Origin: Rhodospirillaceae bacterium
GTDB taxonomy: Bacteria; Pseudomonadota; Alphaproteobacteria; Dongiales; Dongiaceae
Assembly (NCBI GenBank): GCA_016712715.1
Contig: JADJQM010000003.1
Location: forward strand, 124,001-188,000
Reading direction: 5' to 3'
Length of the DNA stretch: 64,000 bases
The first letter of the stretch is position 1, and each line of letters begins with the position of its first letter. Made by a program: the position numbers and the translations under genes. Shown here one piece after another: positions 33,444 to 41,214 of this stretch. Below the pieces are notes generated by a model. It was not told the DNA's origin. It saw only the letters and a program-made list of their open reading frames with translations, and searched no databases.

Positions 33444-34826
33444 ATGAGTACGACTGTCAGCAATATCGCCGAATGTGATGCCTTCCTCGCCGCCCATCCG
33501 GACGTGAAGTTCGTCCAGATTTTCTTCACCAACCAATCCGGCGTACCGCGCGGCAAGAATCTGCTGCGCCAGGACATCCGCCCGATCTTCGAATATGCCC
33601 GCTTCCTGCCCGGCACCATGCTGGCGCTCGATATCACCGGCGAGGATGTCGAGGAATCCGGTCTGGTCTGGGCCGATGGCGATGCCGACCGGCTGGGCAA
33701 ACCTGCCCCGGGCGGCCTGACCCTGGCGCCCTGGCTGGGCGATGATTTCGCGCAGATGATGCTGTCTGTCTATGAACTCGACGGCACGCCCTGCGACGTC
33801 GATCCGCGCCATGTGCTGAAATCCGTCATCGACCGGTTCAAGGAGTTCAACCTCATCCCGGTTGTCGCCTGCGAGATGGAGTTCTATCCCATCGACCGGC
33901 AACGCCGTGCCGACGGCACGCTGCAGCCGCCGGTCTCCGCGGTGACCGGCAACCGCTCCTGGGACATTCAGGCCTATGGCCTGCGGGAGCTGGACGATTT
34001 CGAACCCTTTTTCCGTGACGTCTATGCCATGGGCGAGAAGATCGGGCTGCCGCTCGAATCCGCCATCTCCGAGTATGCGCCGGGCCAGATGGAGTTGGGC
34101 CTCCGTCACCAGGCCGATGCGCTCCAGGCCTGCGACGAGGCGGTGAAGTACAAGCGCCTGGTGAAGGGTGTCGCCGTCCGCCATGGCTTCGAGGCGACCT
34201 TCATGGCCAAACCGCACAGCGATATCGCGGGGTCCGGCATGCATCTCCATGTCAGCCTCGCCAATCCGGACGGCAGCAACGCCTTTGCCAGCGATGACCC
34301 GGCCGGTACGCCGCTCCTCGCCCAAGCCGTCGCCGGCATGCAGGCGCTGCTCAACGACTCGATGGCGATCTTCGCGCCCAACGCCAATTCCTACCGCCGC
34401 TTCCGGGCCAACTCCTACGCACCGGTCGCCCCCACCTGGGGTATCAATAATAGAACGGTGAGCTTCCGTGTGCCGGCTGGTCCGGCCAAATCGCGCCATA
34501 TCGAGCACCGGATCTGCGGCGCGGATGCCAACCCCTATCTCGCCGTGGCGGCGATGCTGGCGGCGGTGCATTGGGGCCTCAAGCAGAAGCTCGATCCCGG
34601 TGCGCCGATCGAGGGCAATGGCTATGCCAAGGCCCAGGAAATGGGCTTAACTATCCCCACCAACTGGCAGGCGGCCATTGATCTGTTCACCCGCTCGACA
34701 CGGATGAAGGAGTATCTCGGCGAGCGCTTCCACCACGTTTTTGCAGCCGTGAAACAGGCCGAATACGACCGCTTTAACGCCCGCGTGACCGAACTCGATT
34801 ACGCGTGGTATTTGCGCAACGCCTGA
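33444..34826 (+). CDS. Glutamine synthetase family protein, gamma-glutamylpolyamine synthetase-like
   Basis: A 460-residue GS-fold ligase; ATG 33444 follows GGGGG and is preferred to an upstream TTG. Features include FTNQSGVPRGKNLLRQDIRP, the acidic pair in VVACEMEFYPID, the active-site strand SEYAPGQMELGL, HLHVSL for ATP binding, and NNRTVSFRVPAGPAKSRHIE followed by RICGADANPYLAVAAML. The lack of the Asp50-type ammonia pocket region and the overall wording fit PuuA/GlnA3-like enzymes, which join glutamate to putrescine or other amines. Paired with an aminotransferase; polyamine importer and gamma-glutamyltransferase genes lie further along. Confidence 0.85.
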   Translation: MSTTVSNIAECDAFLAAHPDVKFVQIFFTNQSGVPRGKNLLRQDIRPIFEYARFLPGTMLALDITGEDVEESGLVWADGDADRLGKPAPGGLTLAPWLGDDFAQMMLSVYELDGTPCDVDPRHVLKSVIDRFKEFNLIPVVACEMEFYPIDRQRRADGTLQPPVSAVTGNRSWDIQAYGLRELDDFEPFFRDVYAMGEKIGLPLESAISEYAPGQMELGLRHQADALQACDEAVKYKRLVKGVAVRHGFEATFMAKPHSDIAGSGMHLHVSLANPDGSNAFASDDPAGTPLLAQAVAGMQALLNDSMAIFAPNANSYRRFRANSYAPVAPTWGINNRTVSFRVPAGPAKSRHIEHRICGADANPYLAVAAMLAAVHWGLKQKLDPGAPIEGNGYAKAQEMGLTIPTNWQAAIDLFTRSTRMKEYLGERFHHVFAAVKQAEYDRFNARVTELDYAWYLRNA

Positions 34827-35000
34827 GGGATCGCAAATAAGGTCACAGCCTTGGCACCACACGACCTTGTTCGGTTCGGGTTCAGATGCTACGTTCCCGC
34901 CCGAATCAAGGTCATAGCCGCCAAGATGCCGGTAAGTCCCGGGGCCGACTCGGCCAGCGGCCGGCCTGTTAACGATCGCTGCCAGACGAGCGCTGAAGAC

Positions 35001-35231
35001 ATGGGCCTGTTCAGTTCCAAGAAAGACAATCGGGTAACGGTCGGCGCGCGCTACAAGTCCGCCGACACGAACCTGATCACCTGGGAAGTTGCATCGATCT
35101 TCAACGGGATCGATGGCACGCCCTATGCCCACATCTTCTGTGTCCAGGATCAATCCCGGCGCAAGACCGTGGCGCAAAGCTCGCTGGAGTCAGGGGTCCA
35201 ATACGTCCGCCTGCCAAACCGACCGGCCTGA
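35001..35231 (+). CDS. Small conserved hypothetical protein
   Basis: A 76-residue protein from ATG 35001 (MGLFSSKKDNRVTVGARYKS), with a middle WEVASIFNGIDGTPYAHIFC and an end SLESGVQYVRLPNRPA. It looks like a compact beta-rich single domain, similar in length to uncharacterised alphaproteobacterial proteins. The frame is open back to 34851, but that part is not protein-like. It precedes the O-methyltransferase by 12 bases and is probably cotranscribed. No function is recognised. Confidence 0.7.
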   Translation: MGLFSSKKDNRVTVGARYKSADTNLITWEVASIFNGIDGTPYAHIFCVQDQSRRKTVAQSSLESGVQYVRLPNRPA

Positions 35232-35242
35232 GCCTCGGCGCG

Positions 35243-35902
35243 ATGGCCAAGCAACCACTCCAGGTCAGCGAACGCCTATACAGCTACATCCTTGAATTTG
35301 GCTTTCGCGACGACCCGCTCCTGCAGGAGCTGCGCGCGGAAACGAGCAAACTGCCCGCCAGCATGATGCAGATTTCGCCCGAGCAGGGACAGTTCATGGC
35401 CCTGCTCGCCCAATTGATGGGAGTCCGGCGGGCCATCGAAATCGGCACGTTTACCGGCTATTCGAGCCTCTCGGTAGCGCGCGCGCTGCCGGCCGACGGC
35501 AAGCTGATCTGTTGCGATGTCAGCGAGGAATATACGGCCGTTGCGCGCCGCTATTGGGCCAAGGCAGGCGTCGCCGGCAAGATCGACCTGCGTCTGGCGC
35601 CGGCGCTCGATACATTGGCAGCGCTGAAGAAGTCGGCTCCGGGCAGCTTCGACATGGCCTTCATCGATGCTGACAAAACCAACTATCCGCATTATTACGA
35701 GGCCGTCCTGGACCTGCTCCGGCCGGGCGGCGTGGTCCTGATCGACAATGTGCTGTGGGGTGGCGATGTCGCCGATCCAGCGTCGCAGGATCTGGAAACG
35801 ACCACGCTGCGAAAACTCAACAGCTTCATTGCCGCCGACGCCCGCGTCGATTTCTGCCTGCTGCCGATCGCCGACGGGCTGACGATCGCCCGCAAACGCT
35901 AG
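35243..35902 (+). CDS. O-methyltransferase (caffeoyl-CoA OMT family)
   Basis: A 219-residue class I methyltransferase of the Methyltransf_3 group. SAM motif I is RAIEIGTFTGYSSLSVARAL, motif II KLICCDVSEEYTAVARRYWA, and the metal/substrate region DMAFIDADKTNYPHYYEAVL carries the conserved Asp residues of the cation-dependent family. GGVVLIDNVLWGGDVADP contains the Asp-Asn metal ligands. It methylates catechol-like hydroxyls; substrate unknown. Upstream is a small unknown protein; convergent DUF192 follows one base after the stop. Confidence 0.9.
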   Translation: MAKQPLQVSERLYSYILEFGFRDDPLLQELRAETSKLPASMMQISPEQGQFMALLAQLMGVRRAIEIGTFTGYSSLSVARALPADGKLICCDVSEEYTAVARRYWAKAGVAGKIDLRLAPALDTLAALKKSAPGSFDMAFIDADKTNYPHYYEAVLDLLRPGGVVLIDNVLWGGDVADPASQDLETTTLRKLNSFIAADARVDFCLLPIADGLTIARKR

Positions 35903-35903
35903 G

Positions 35904-36368
35904 TTATGGCGTCGGCTGGGTCGGCTGAGCCGGCCACTCCACCAGATCGCCCGGCTTGATCCCCAGTTGGGCGGCCGATCCGCCCAGGATTTCCAGAACA
36001 GCCTGAGCCGGCCCGTTGGAACTGATCGGGCTGGTATCGAACGGCACGGCCATGGATGCCACGTGAATGATGCGGCCTTCCCCGCCGATGAAGAGCAGAT
36101 CCAGCGGCAAAGGCGTGTTCTTCATCCAGAAGGAGACCGGCTTGGCCGTCGGATAGAGAAACAGCATGCCTTCATTGGCAGCAAGCTTCTCGCGGAACAT
36201 GAGGCCTTGCGACCGCTCCTCGGCCGTATCGGCGATTTCGGCGGCGAACTTGTAGGTGCTGCCGCCTGCATGGATCAAGACGGGCACCTGCTCAAGCGCC
36301 GCAGTCGGCGACGCGATTGCCAGTGAGAAGGCGATGATGGCGTACTGCCATAGGTTCCCGAGTTTCAA
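35904..36368 (-). CDS. DUF192 family exported protein
   Basis: A 154-residue protein with an N-terminal signal peptide (MKLGNLWQYAIIAFSLAIAS, cleavage likely after PTAALE). The DUF192 core shows EIADTAEERSQGLMFREKLA, GMLFLYPTAKPVSFWMKNTP, LPLDLLFIGGEGRIIHV, and the ending QLGIKPGDLVEW. The WMKNT box is the family hallmark. Role unknown; probably periplasmic. It converges on the O-methyltransferase and is divergent from coxG. Confidence 0.9.
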   Translation of the reverse strand: MKLGNLWQYAIIAFSLAIASPTAALEQVPVLIHAGGSTYKFAAEIADTAEERSQGLMFREKLAANEGMLFLYPTAKPVSFWMKNTPLPLDLLFIGGEGRIIHVASMAVPFDTSPISSNGPAQAVLEILGGSAAQLGIKPGDLVEWPAQPTQPTP

Positions 36369-36508
36369 CGATCCCTCATATGCAAGATGCTATCCCCGGC
36401 AAAGATTGGCCGTGTTGGCGGACCAGCGTCAAGGACAAGCCGAGCCCGTTGACAAGATGTGACCGGCGCGCCTCTATTCTGACCCCATGTCAGGTGGGAG
36501 TTTAAGCC

Positions 36509-37129
36509 ATGGAAATTTCCGGCATGTATCCGATCAAGGCCCCGCGTTCTGTGGTTTGGGCAGCGCTCAATGACCCAGATGTGCTGAAAAGCGTCATCGC
36601 TGGTTGCAAGGAACTGGTCCGCGACGGCGACGGTTTTACGGCAACCGTGGTGGCCAAGGTTGGCCCCGTGAAGGCCAAGTTTGGCGGCCGCATCACGCTG
36701 TCCGACCTTGATCCACCCAATGGATACACCATCACCGGCGAAGGCCAGGGCGGCGCTGCCGGATTTGCCAAAGGCAGCGCCAAGGTGGCTCTGGAAGATG
36801 ACGACAGTGGCGGCACAATCCTCAAATACACCGCCGCCGCCCAGATCGGCGGCAAGCTCGCACAGATCGGCTCCCGCCTGATCGAAGGCACCGCCAAGAA
36901 AATGGCCGACGATTTCTTCAGCGCCTTTGCAGCCGCCGTGGCGGCGCAGCCGGCTGTTGCGACCTCGGAAGCAGCCGCCGAGTCAGACATTGCTGCCCAG
37001 AGCGAGATGGTATCCCCCACCCTTAGCACACAGACACCGCCCGCGCAGAAGGGCCTGCATCCGGCCATCTGGATTACCGGGTTGGTCGTTGTTCTTGGCG
37101 GCGTACTCTACTTCTTCATGAAGGAATAA
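36509..37129 (+). CDS. coxG: CoxG-like SRPBCC protein with C-terminal membrane anchor
   Basis: A 206-residue protein. The N-terminal ~150 residues are a START/SRPBCC-type CoxG domain (MEISGMYPIKAPRSVVWAAL, DPDVLKSVIAGCKEL, GGRITLSDLDPPNGYTITGE, GFAKGSAKVALEDDDSGG). A Ala/Ser/Pro linker follows, then a single membrane helix near the end (IWITGLVVVLGGVLYFFM). In Oligotropha, CoxG anchors CO dehydrogenase to the membrane and passes electrons to quinone. It is 330 bases upstream of coxSLM in the same direction, in keeping with that role. Confidence 0.85.
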   Translation: MEISGMYPIKAPRSVVWAALNDPDVLKSVIAGCKELVRDGDGFTATVVAKVGPVKAKFGGRITLSDLDPPNGYTITGEGQGGAAGFAKGSAKVALEDDDSGGTILKYTAAAQIGGKLAQIGSRLIEGTAKKMADDFFSAFAAAVAAQPAVATSEAAAESDIAAQSEMVSPTLSTQTPPAQKGLHPAIWITGLVVVLGGVLYFFMKE

Positions 37130-37458
37130 GGCACTCGCTGCCAAGCAGGACAAAAGTCGAATAGAGCACAGATGGTCGCGAACCTTTCGCAGCGAGGGCG
37201 CCGGTATCACCACGCCAAAATCTGACGCAATGCAGCAATGAACAATAAATAGGCAGGCTTCCGTCATCAGCCTGTCGCATGTTCCGCACGATAGCAGTGC
37301 GACGCCCGGGTTCTGATTCTAGACCTTGACATTCAATTGACCGGGCAAGCTTAATTCTCTCATTCGATCACGACGAACCGGCCTCACCCAGGTGAAGGCC
37401 GGCAAGACGCAAAAGGCAGCTAGTGGCGGCAAGCCACGGCAACTCAGGGAGGATCGTT
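37130..37458 (+). other. coxG-coxS intergenic region with possible promoter
   Basis: About 330 bases without a gene. TTGACA occurs at 37326-37331 with TTAATT 19 bases later (37351-37356), a somewhat long spacing for sigma-70, about 100 bases before coxS. No further structure was recognised. Confidence 0.35.
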
Positions 37459-37938
37459 ATGCCCACCGTTAAGATGACGGTGAACGGCAAGGCTGTTTCG
37501 GCAGATGTCGAAGCACGTACATTGCTCGTTCATTTCCTACGCGACAAACTGGCTCTCACGGGAACGCATGTCGGTTGCGACACCGCGCAATGCGGTGCCT
37601 GCACCGTGCATGTCAACGGCAAGGCCGTGAAGTCATGCAATGTCCTGGCCGTTCAACTGGACGGCGCGCAGGTGACGACGATCGAAGGCCTGGCGACGGG
37701 CGACACCATGCATCCGATGCAGGAAGCTTTCCGCAATAACCATGGCCTGCAATGCGGCTTCTGCACGCCCGGCATGGTGATGAGTGCCATCGACCTGGTA
37801 CAGGGGAAGCCAGCGCTGAGCGAGAGCGAAATTCGCGCCGGCCTCGAAGGCAATATCTGCCGCTGCACCGGGTACCACAACATCGTGAAGTCCGTGAAAG
37901 CGGGCGCCGAAGCGATGCAAGCTGGGAAGGGGAAATAA
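37459..37938 (+). CDS. coxS: CO-dehydrogenase-type small subunit, 2Fe-2S protein
   Basis: A 159-residue subunit with two iron-sulfur clusters. The N-terminal plant-type ferredoxin domain reads GTHVGCDTAQCGACTVHVNG and includes the later KSCNV cysteine. The C-terminal four-helix domain has GLQCGFCTPGMVMSAID and LEGNICRCTGYHNIV. It moves electrons from the molybdenum site to FAD. ATG 37459 follows GGGAGGA; the upstream extension in frame is ignored. First of three genes ordered S-L-M. Confidence 0.95.
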   Translation: MPTVKMTVNGKAVSADVEARTLLVHFLRDKLALTGTHVGCDTAQCGACTVHVNGKAVKSCNVLAVQLDGAQVTTIEGLATGDTMHPMQEAFRNNHGLQCGFCTPGMVMSAIDLVQGKPALSESEIRAGLEGNICRCTGYHNIVKSVKAGAEAMQAGKGK

Positions 37939-37941
37939 GCC

Positions 37942-40329
37942 ATGGCTGACTCTGGACAAGAAACTGGCATCGGCCATTCACCCAAGCGGAAGGAGGATTT
38001 CCGGTTCCTGACCGGCCGCGGCACTTATACCGACGACATCAACCGCCCTGGCCAGACCTATGCCTATATCCTGCGCTCTCCGCATGCCCATGCTGAGATC
38101 GTCAAGATCGATACGGCGAAGGCCAAGGACATGCCGGGCGTTGTCGCCATCTTCACCGGCGCCGACTATGACAAGGGCGGCGTTCCCTGCGGATGGCAGA
38201 TCCACAGCAAGGATGGCAGCCCGATGATCGAGCCGCCGCATTTCCCACTGTGCAAGGACCGCGTCCGCCATGTCGGCGACCAGGTGGCGCTGATCATCGG
38301 CGAATCACTGGCCGAAGCGCGTGATGCCGCGGAAGCCGTCAACGTCACTTACAAGGAATTGCCGGCAATTGTCTCAACCGGCGGCGCTGACAAGCCGGGT
38401 GCCGCCCAGGTCTGGCCGGACGCGAAGAATAATACCTGCTTCGACTGGCATATCGGGGACAAGGCCGCCGTCGATGCGGCTTTTGCGAAGGCACATCACG
38501 TCACCAAGATCGACCTCGTCAACCAGCGTCTCGCCCCCAATGCCATGGAGCCGCGCGCCGCTGTCGGTGACTACGACCGCGCCACCGGCGAGTACACGCT
38601 CTACACCACCAGCCAGAACCCGCACGTCATCCGCCTGCTGATGGGCGCCTTCGTGCTGCAGATTCCCGAACACAAGCTGCGCGTCGTGGCACCGGATGTG
38701 GGTGGCGGCTTCGGCTCCAAGATCTTCCATTATTCGGAAGAAGCGCTCGTTACCTGGGCGTCCGAGAAGGTACGCCGGCCGATCAAATGGACCTCTGACC
38801 GTTCCGAAGCCTTCATCACCGACGCACAGGGTCGCGATCATGTCAGCCATGCAGAACTCGCCCTCGACAAGGATGGCAAGTTCATCGGCCTCCGCGTCAA
38901 CACCATCGCCAATATGGGCGCCTACCTCTCCACTTTCGCGCCTTGCGTGCCGACCTATTTGTCGGCAACCCTGCTGGCCGGCGTTTATACGACCCCGGCG
39001 ATCTATGCCGAAGTGAAGGCCGTCTTCACCAACACCGTGGCTGTCGATGCCTATCGCGGTGCCGGTCGCCCGGAGACGACCTATCTCCTGGAACGCCTGG
39101 TCGAGAAGGCGGCACGCGAGACCGGAATCGACCGGGTCGAATTGCGCCGCAAGAACTTCATTCCGAACAGCGCCTTCCCGTACCAGACACCGGTCGCCCT
39201 GCAATATGACAGTGGCGACTATGGTGCCACCCTCGACATCGCCCTCAAGCTGGGCGACTGGAGCGGGTTCGAAGCACGCCGGGCCGAGGCCAAGAAGCGC
39301 GGCAAGCTGCGCGGTATCGGCATCTCGACCTATATCGAAGCCTGCGGCATTGCGCCGTCGGCGGTCGTGGGCTCGCTGGGCGCCCGTGCCGGTCTCTATG
39401 AATGCGGCTCGATCCGCGTGCATCCGACCGGATCGGTCACCGTCTTCACGGGCACCCACAGCCATGGCCAGGGCCACGAGACGACCTTTGCCCAGCTGGT
39501 GTCGGATACGCTTGGCGTCGCGTTTGAGAGCGTCGAGGTCAGCCACGGCGATACCAACAAGATCCCCTTCGGCATGGGCACCTATGGGTCGCGCTCGCTC
39601 GCAGTCGGCGGTTCAGCCATCGTCAAAGCGATGGACAAGATCATCACCAAGGCAAAGCGCATCGCCGCTCATTTGATGGAAGCCTCGGTGGCCGACATCG
39701 ATTTCAAGAACGGCGAGTTCACCGTGAAGGGCACCGACAAGAAGGTGACTTTCGGCCAGGTGGCGCTGACGGCCTATGTGCCGCACAACTACCCGATCAC
39801 CGAGTTGGAACCAGGGCTCGAAGAGACCGCGTTCTACGATCCGCTCAACTTCACCTATCCGGGCGGTACCCATATCTGCGAGGTCGAGATCGATCCGGAA
39901 ACGGGTGTCACCCAGGTCCTGAACTTCACCGCGGTCGACGATATCGGCCGGGTCATCAACCCGATGATCGTCGAGGGCCAGGTGCATGGCGGCGTTGTCC
40001 AGGGTATCGGCCAGGCGCTGCTGGAAAGCTGCACCTATGACGAGGTGACGGGCCAGCTCCTCACCGGCTCCTACATGGATTACACCATGCCGCGGGCCGA
40101 TGACGTGCCGAACATCACCGTCGCCAACCACGCCACCATGTGCACCCACAACCCGCTCGGCTCTAAAGGTGTCGGCGAAGTGGGCGCCATCGGCTCGCCG
40201 CCCGCCGTCATCAATGCCGTGCTCGATGCGCTGCTGCCGGTGGATGTCACCGATATCTCGATGCCCGCGACCCCGCACAAGGTGTGGCAGGCCATTCAAT
40301 CCGCCGGCAAAGCTAAAGCGGCAGAGTAA
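37942..40329 (+). CDS. coxL: Form II CO-dehydrogenase-type molybdenum large subunit
   Basis: A 795-residue xanthine-oxidase-family molybdenum subunit. It begins with the binding-domain segment GHSPKRKEDFRFLTGRGTYT and contains GGGFGSKIF, molybdopterin contacts GTHSHGQGHETTFAQLVSDT and GSRSLAVGGSAI, and the C-terminal catalytic Glu region GSKGVGEVGAIGSPPAVINA. The active-site loop is AYRGAGR (residues 370-376), which defines form II; true aerobic CO oxidisers (form I) have AYxCSFR with a copper-binding Cys. Gene order S-L-M also fits form II. The substrate may therefore be something other than CO. Confidence 0.93.
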   Translation: MADSGQETGIGHSPKRKEDFRFLTGRGTYTDDINRPGQTYAYILRSPHAHAEIVKIDTAKAKDMPGVVAIFTGADYDKGGVPCGWQIHSKDGSPMIEPPHFPLCKDRVRHVGDQVALIIGESLAEARDAAEAVNVTYKELPAIVSTGGADKPGAAQVWPDAKNNTCFDWHIGDKAAVDAAFAKAHHVTKIDLVNQRLAPNAMEPRAAVGDYDRATGEYTLYTTSQNPHVIRLLMGAFVLQIPEHKLRVVAPDVGGGFGSKIFHYSEEALVTWASEKVRRPIKWTSDRSEAFITDAQGRDHVSHAELALDKDGKFIGLRVNTIANMGAYLSTFAPCVPTYLSATLLAGVYTTPAIYAEVKAVFTNTVAVDAYRGAGRPETTYLLERLVEKAARETGIDRVELRRKNFIPNSAFPYQTPVALQYDSGDYGATLDIALKLGDWSGFEARRAEAKKRGKLRGIGISTYIEACGIAPSAVVGSLGARAGLYECGSIRVHPTGSVTVFTGTHSHGQGHETTFAQLVSDTLGVAFESVEVSHGDTNKIPFGMGTYGSRSLAVGGSAIVKAMDKIITKAKRIAAHLMEASVADIDFKNGEFTVKGTDKKVTFGQVALTAYVPHNYPITELEPGLEETAFYDPLNFTYPGGTHICEVEIDPETGVTQVLNFTAVDDIGRVINPMIVEGQVHGGVVQGIGQALLESCTYDEVTGQLLTGSYMDYTMPRADDVPNITVANHATMCTHNPLGSKGVGEVGAIGSPPAVINAVLDALLPVDVTDISMPATPHKVWQAIQSAGKAKAAE

Positions 40330-40341
40330 GGGAGGAAGCAA

Positions 40342-41139
40342 ATGCATAATTTCGCATTCCATAGGCCGGGCTCTGTCGCCGATGCCGTAAAGGCCATCGG
40401 TGCGGCAAGCGACGGCAAGATCATCGCCGGTGGCCAGACCTTGCTGCCAACGCTGCGTCAGCGCCTGGCGGAACCCAGCGATCTCATCGATCTGGGCGCC
40501 ATTGCCGAGCTCAAGGGCATCAAGGCGGAAGGTGAGGGCATCACCATCGGGGCCATGACCACCCATGACGAGGTCGCGAACTCCTCCGTCGTCAAGGGTG
40601 CCATCCCTGCCCTCGCCCATCTGGCCGGTCATATCGGCGACCGCCAGGTGCGCTATCGCGGCACGATCGGCGGATCCTTGGCCAACAACGATCCGGCGGC
40701 GGATTATCCGTCGGCGGTGCTGGGCCTCGGCGCCACCATCCGCACCAACAAGCGCGAGATCAAGGCCGACGACTTTTTCCAGGGCATGTTCACGACCGCG
40801 CTGGGAGAAGGCGAGATCATTACCGCCGTTCATTTTCCGAAACCGGAAAAGGCCGGCTATGAGAAGTTCGTACAGCCCGCCTCGCGCTTTGCCCTCGTCG
40901 GTGTGTTCGTCGCCAAGACCAAGGGCGGCGTGCGCGTCGCGGTGACGGGTGCCGGCCAGGAAGGTGTCTTCCGCGCCAAGGAAGTGGAAGCGGCCCTTTC
41001 TGGCAGCTTTACCGCCGAGGCGGCCAAGGGCGCCAAGGTCTCGGCCGGCAACATCAACAGCGACCTCCACGGTTCAGCCGCCTATCGCGCCCATCTCGTG
41101 AGCGTGTTGGCGGGGCGGGCAGTCGCTGCAGCGAAATAA
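40342..41139 (+). CDS. coxM: CO-dehydrogenase-type FAD subunit
   Basis: A 265-residue FAD-binding subunit. It starts MHNFAFHRPGSVADAVKAIG and has the FAD motifs IIAGGQTLLPTLRQRLAEPS and AGHIGDRQVRYRGTIGGSLA followed by NNDPAADYPSAVLG, as in CoxM. A C-terminal domain follows (AVTGAGQEGVFRAKEVEAAL). It closes the S-L-M operon; 12 bases separate it from coxL. A strong terminator comes after. Confidence 0.94.
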   Translation: MHNFAFHRPGSVADAVKAIGAASDGKIIAGGQTLLPTLRQRLAEPSDLIDLGAIAELKGIKAEGEGITIGAMTTHDEVANSSVVKGAIPALAHLAGHIGDRQVRYRGTIGGSLANNDPAADYPSAVLGLGATIRTNKREIKADDFFQGMFTTALGEGEIITAVHFPKPEKAGYEKFVQPASRFALVGVFVAKTKGGVRVAVTGAGQEGVFRAKEVEAALSGSFTAEAAKGAKVSAGNINSDLHGSAAYRAHLVSVLAGRAVAAAK

Positions 41140-41161
41140 GGGGTTACCTCCGACCGAACGG

Positions 41162-41193
41162 AAACGGGCGGGACCTTGGTCCCGCCCGTTTTC
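41162..41193. terminator. Terminator between coxM and the chemoreceptor gene
   Basis: AAACGGGCGGGACC (41162-41175) pairs perfectly with GGTCCCGCCCGTTT (41178-41191), giving a stable hairpin with A/T-rich outer ends on both strands. It serves two convergent genes. Confidence 0.88.
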
Positions 41194-41214
41194 TATGCAA
41201 TCCCGTCTTTGCGA

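Noticed and set aside
33333..34571. 412-codon minus-strand frame opposite the GS-like gene
   Set aside because: Composition is that of a reversed coding strand and the plus strand is clearly the glutamine-synthetase family.
38374..41070. Long minus-strand open frames opposite coxL and coxM (390 and 485 codons)
   Set aside because: They mirror strong plus-strand genes with complete family motifs; their own translations are His/Gly/Arg-rich without domains. High GC produces such shadows.
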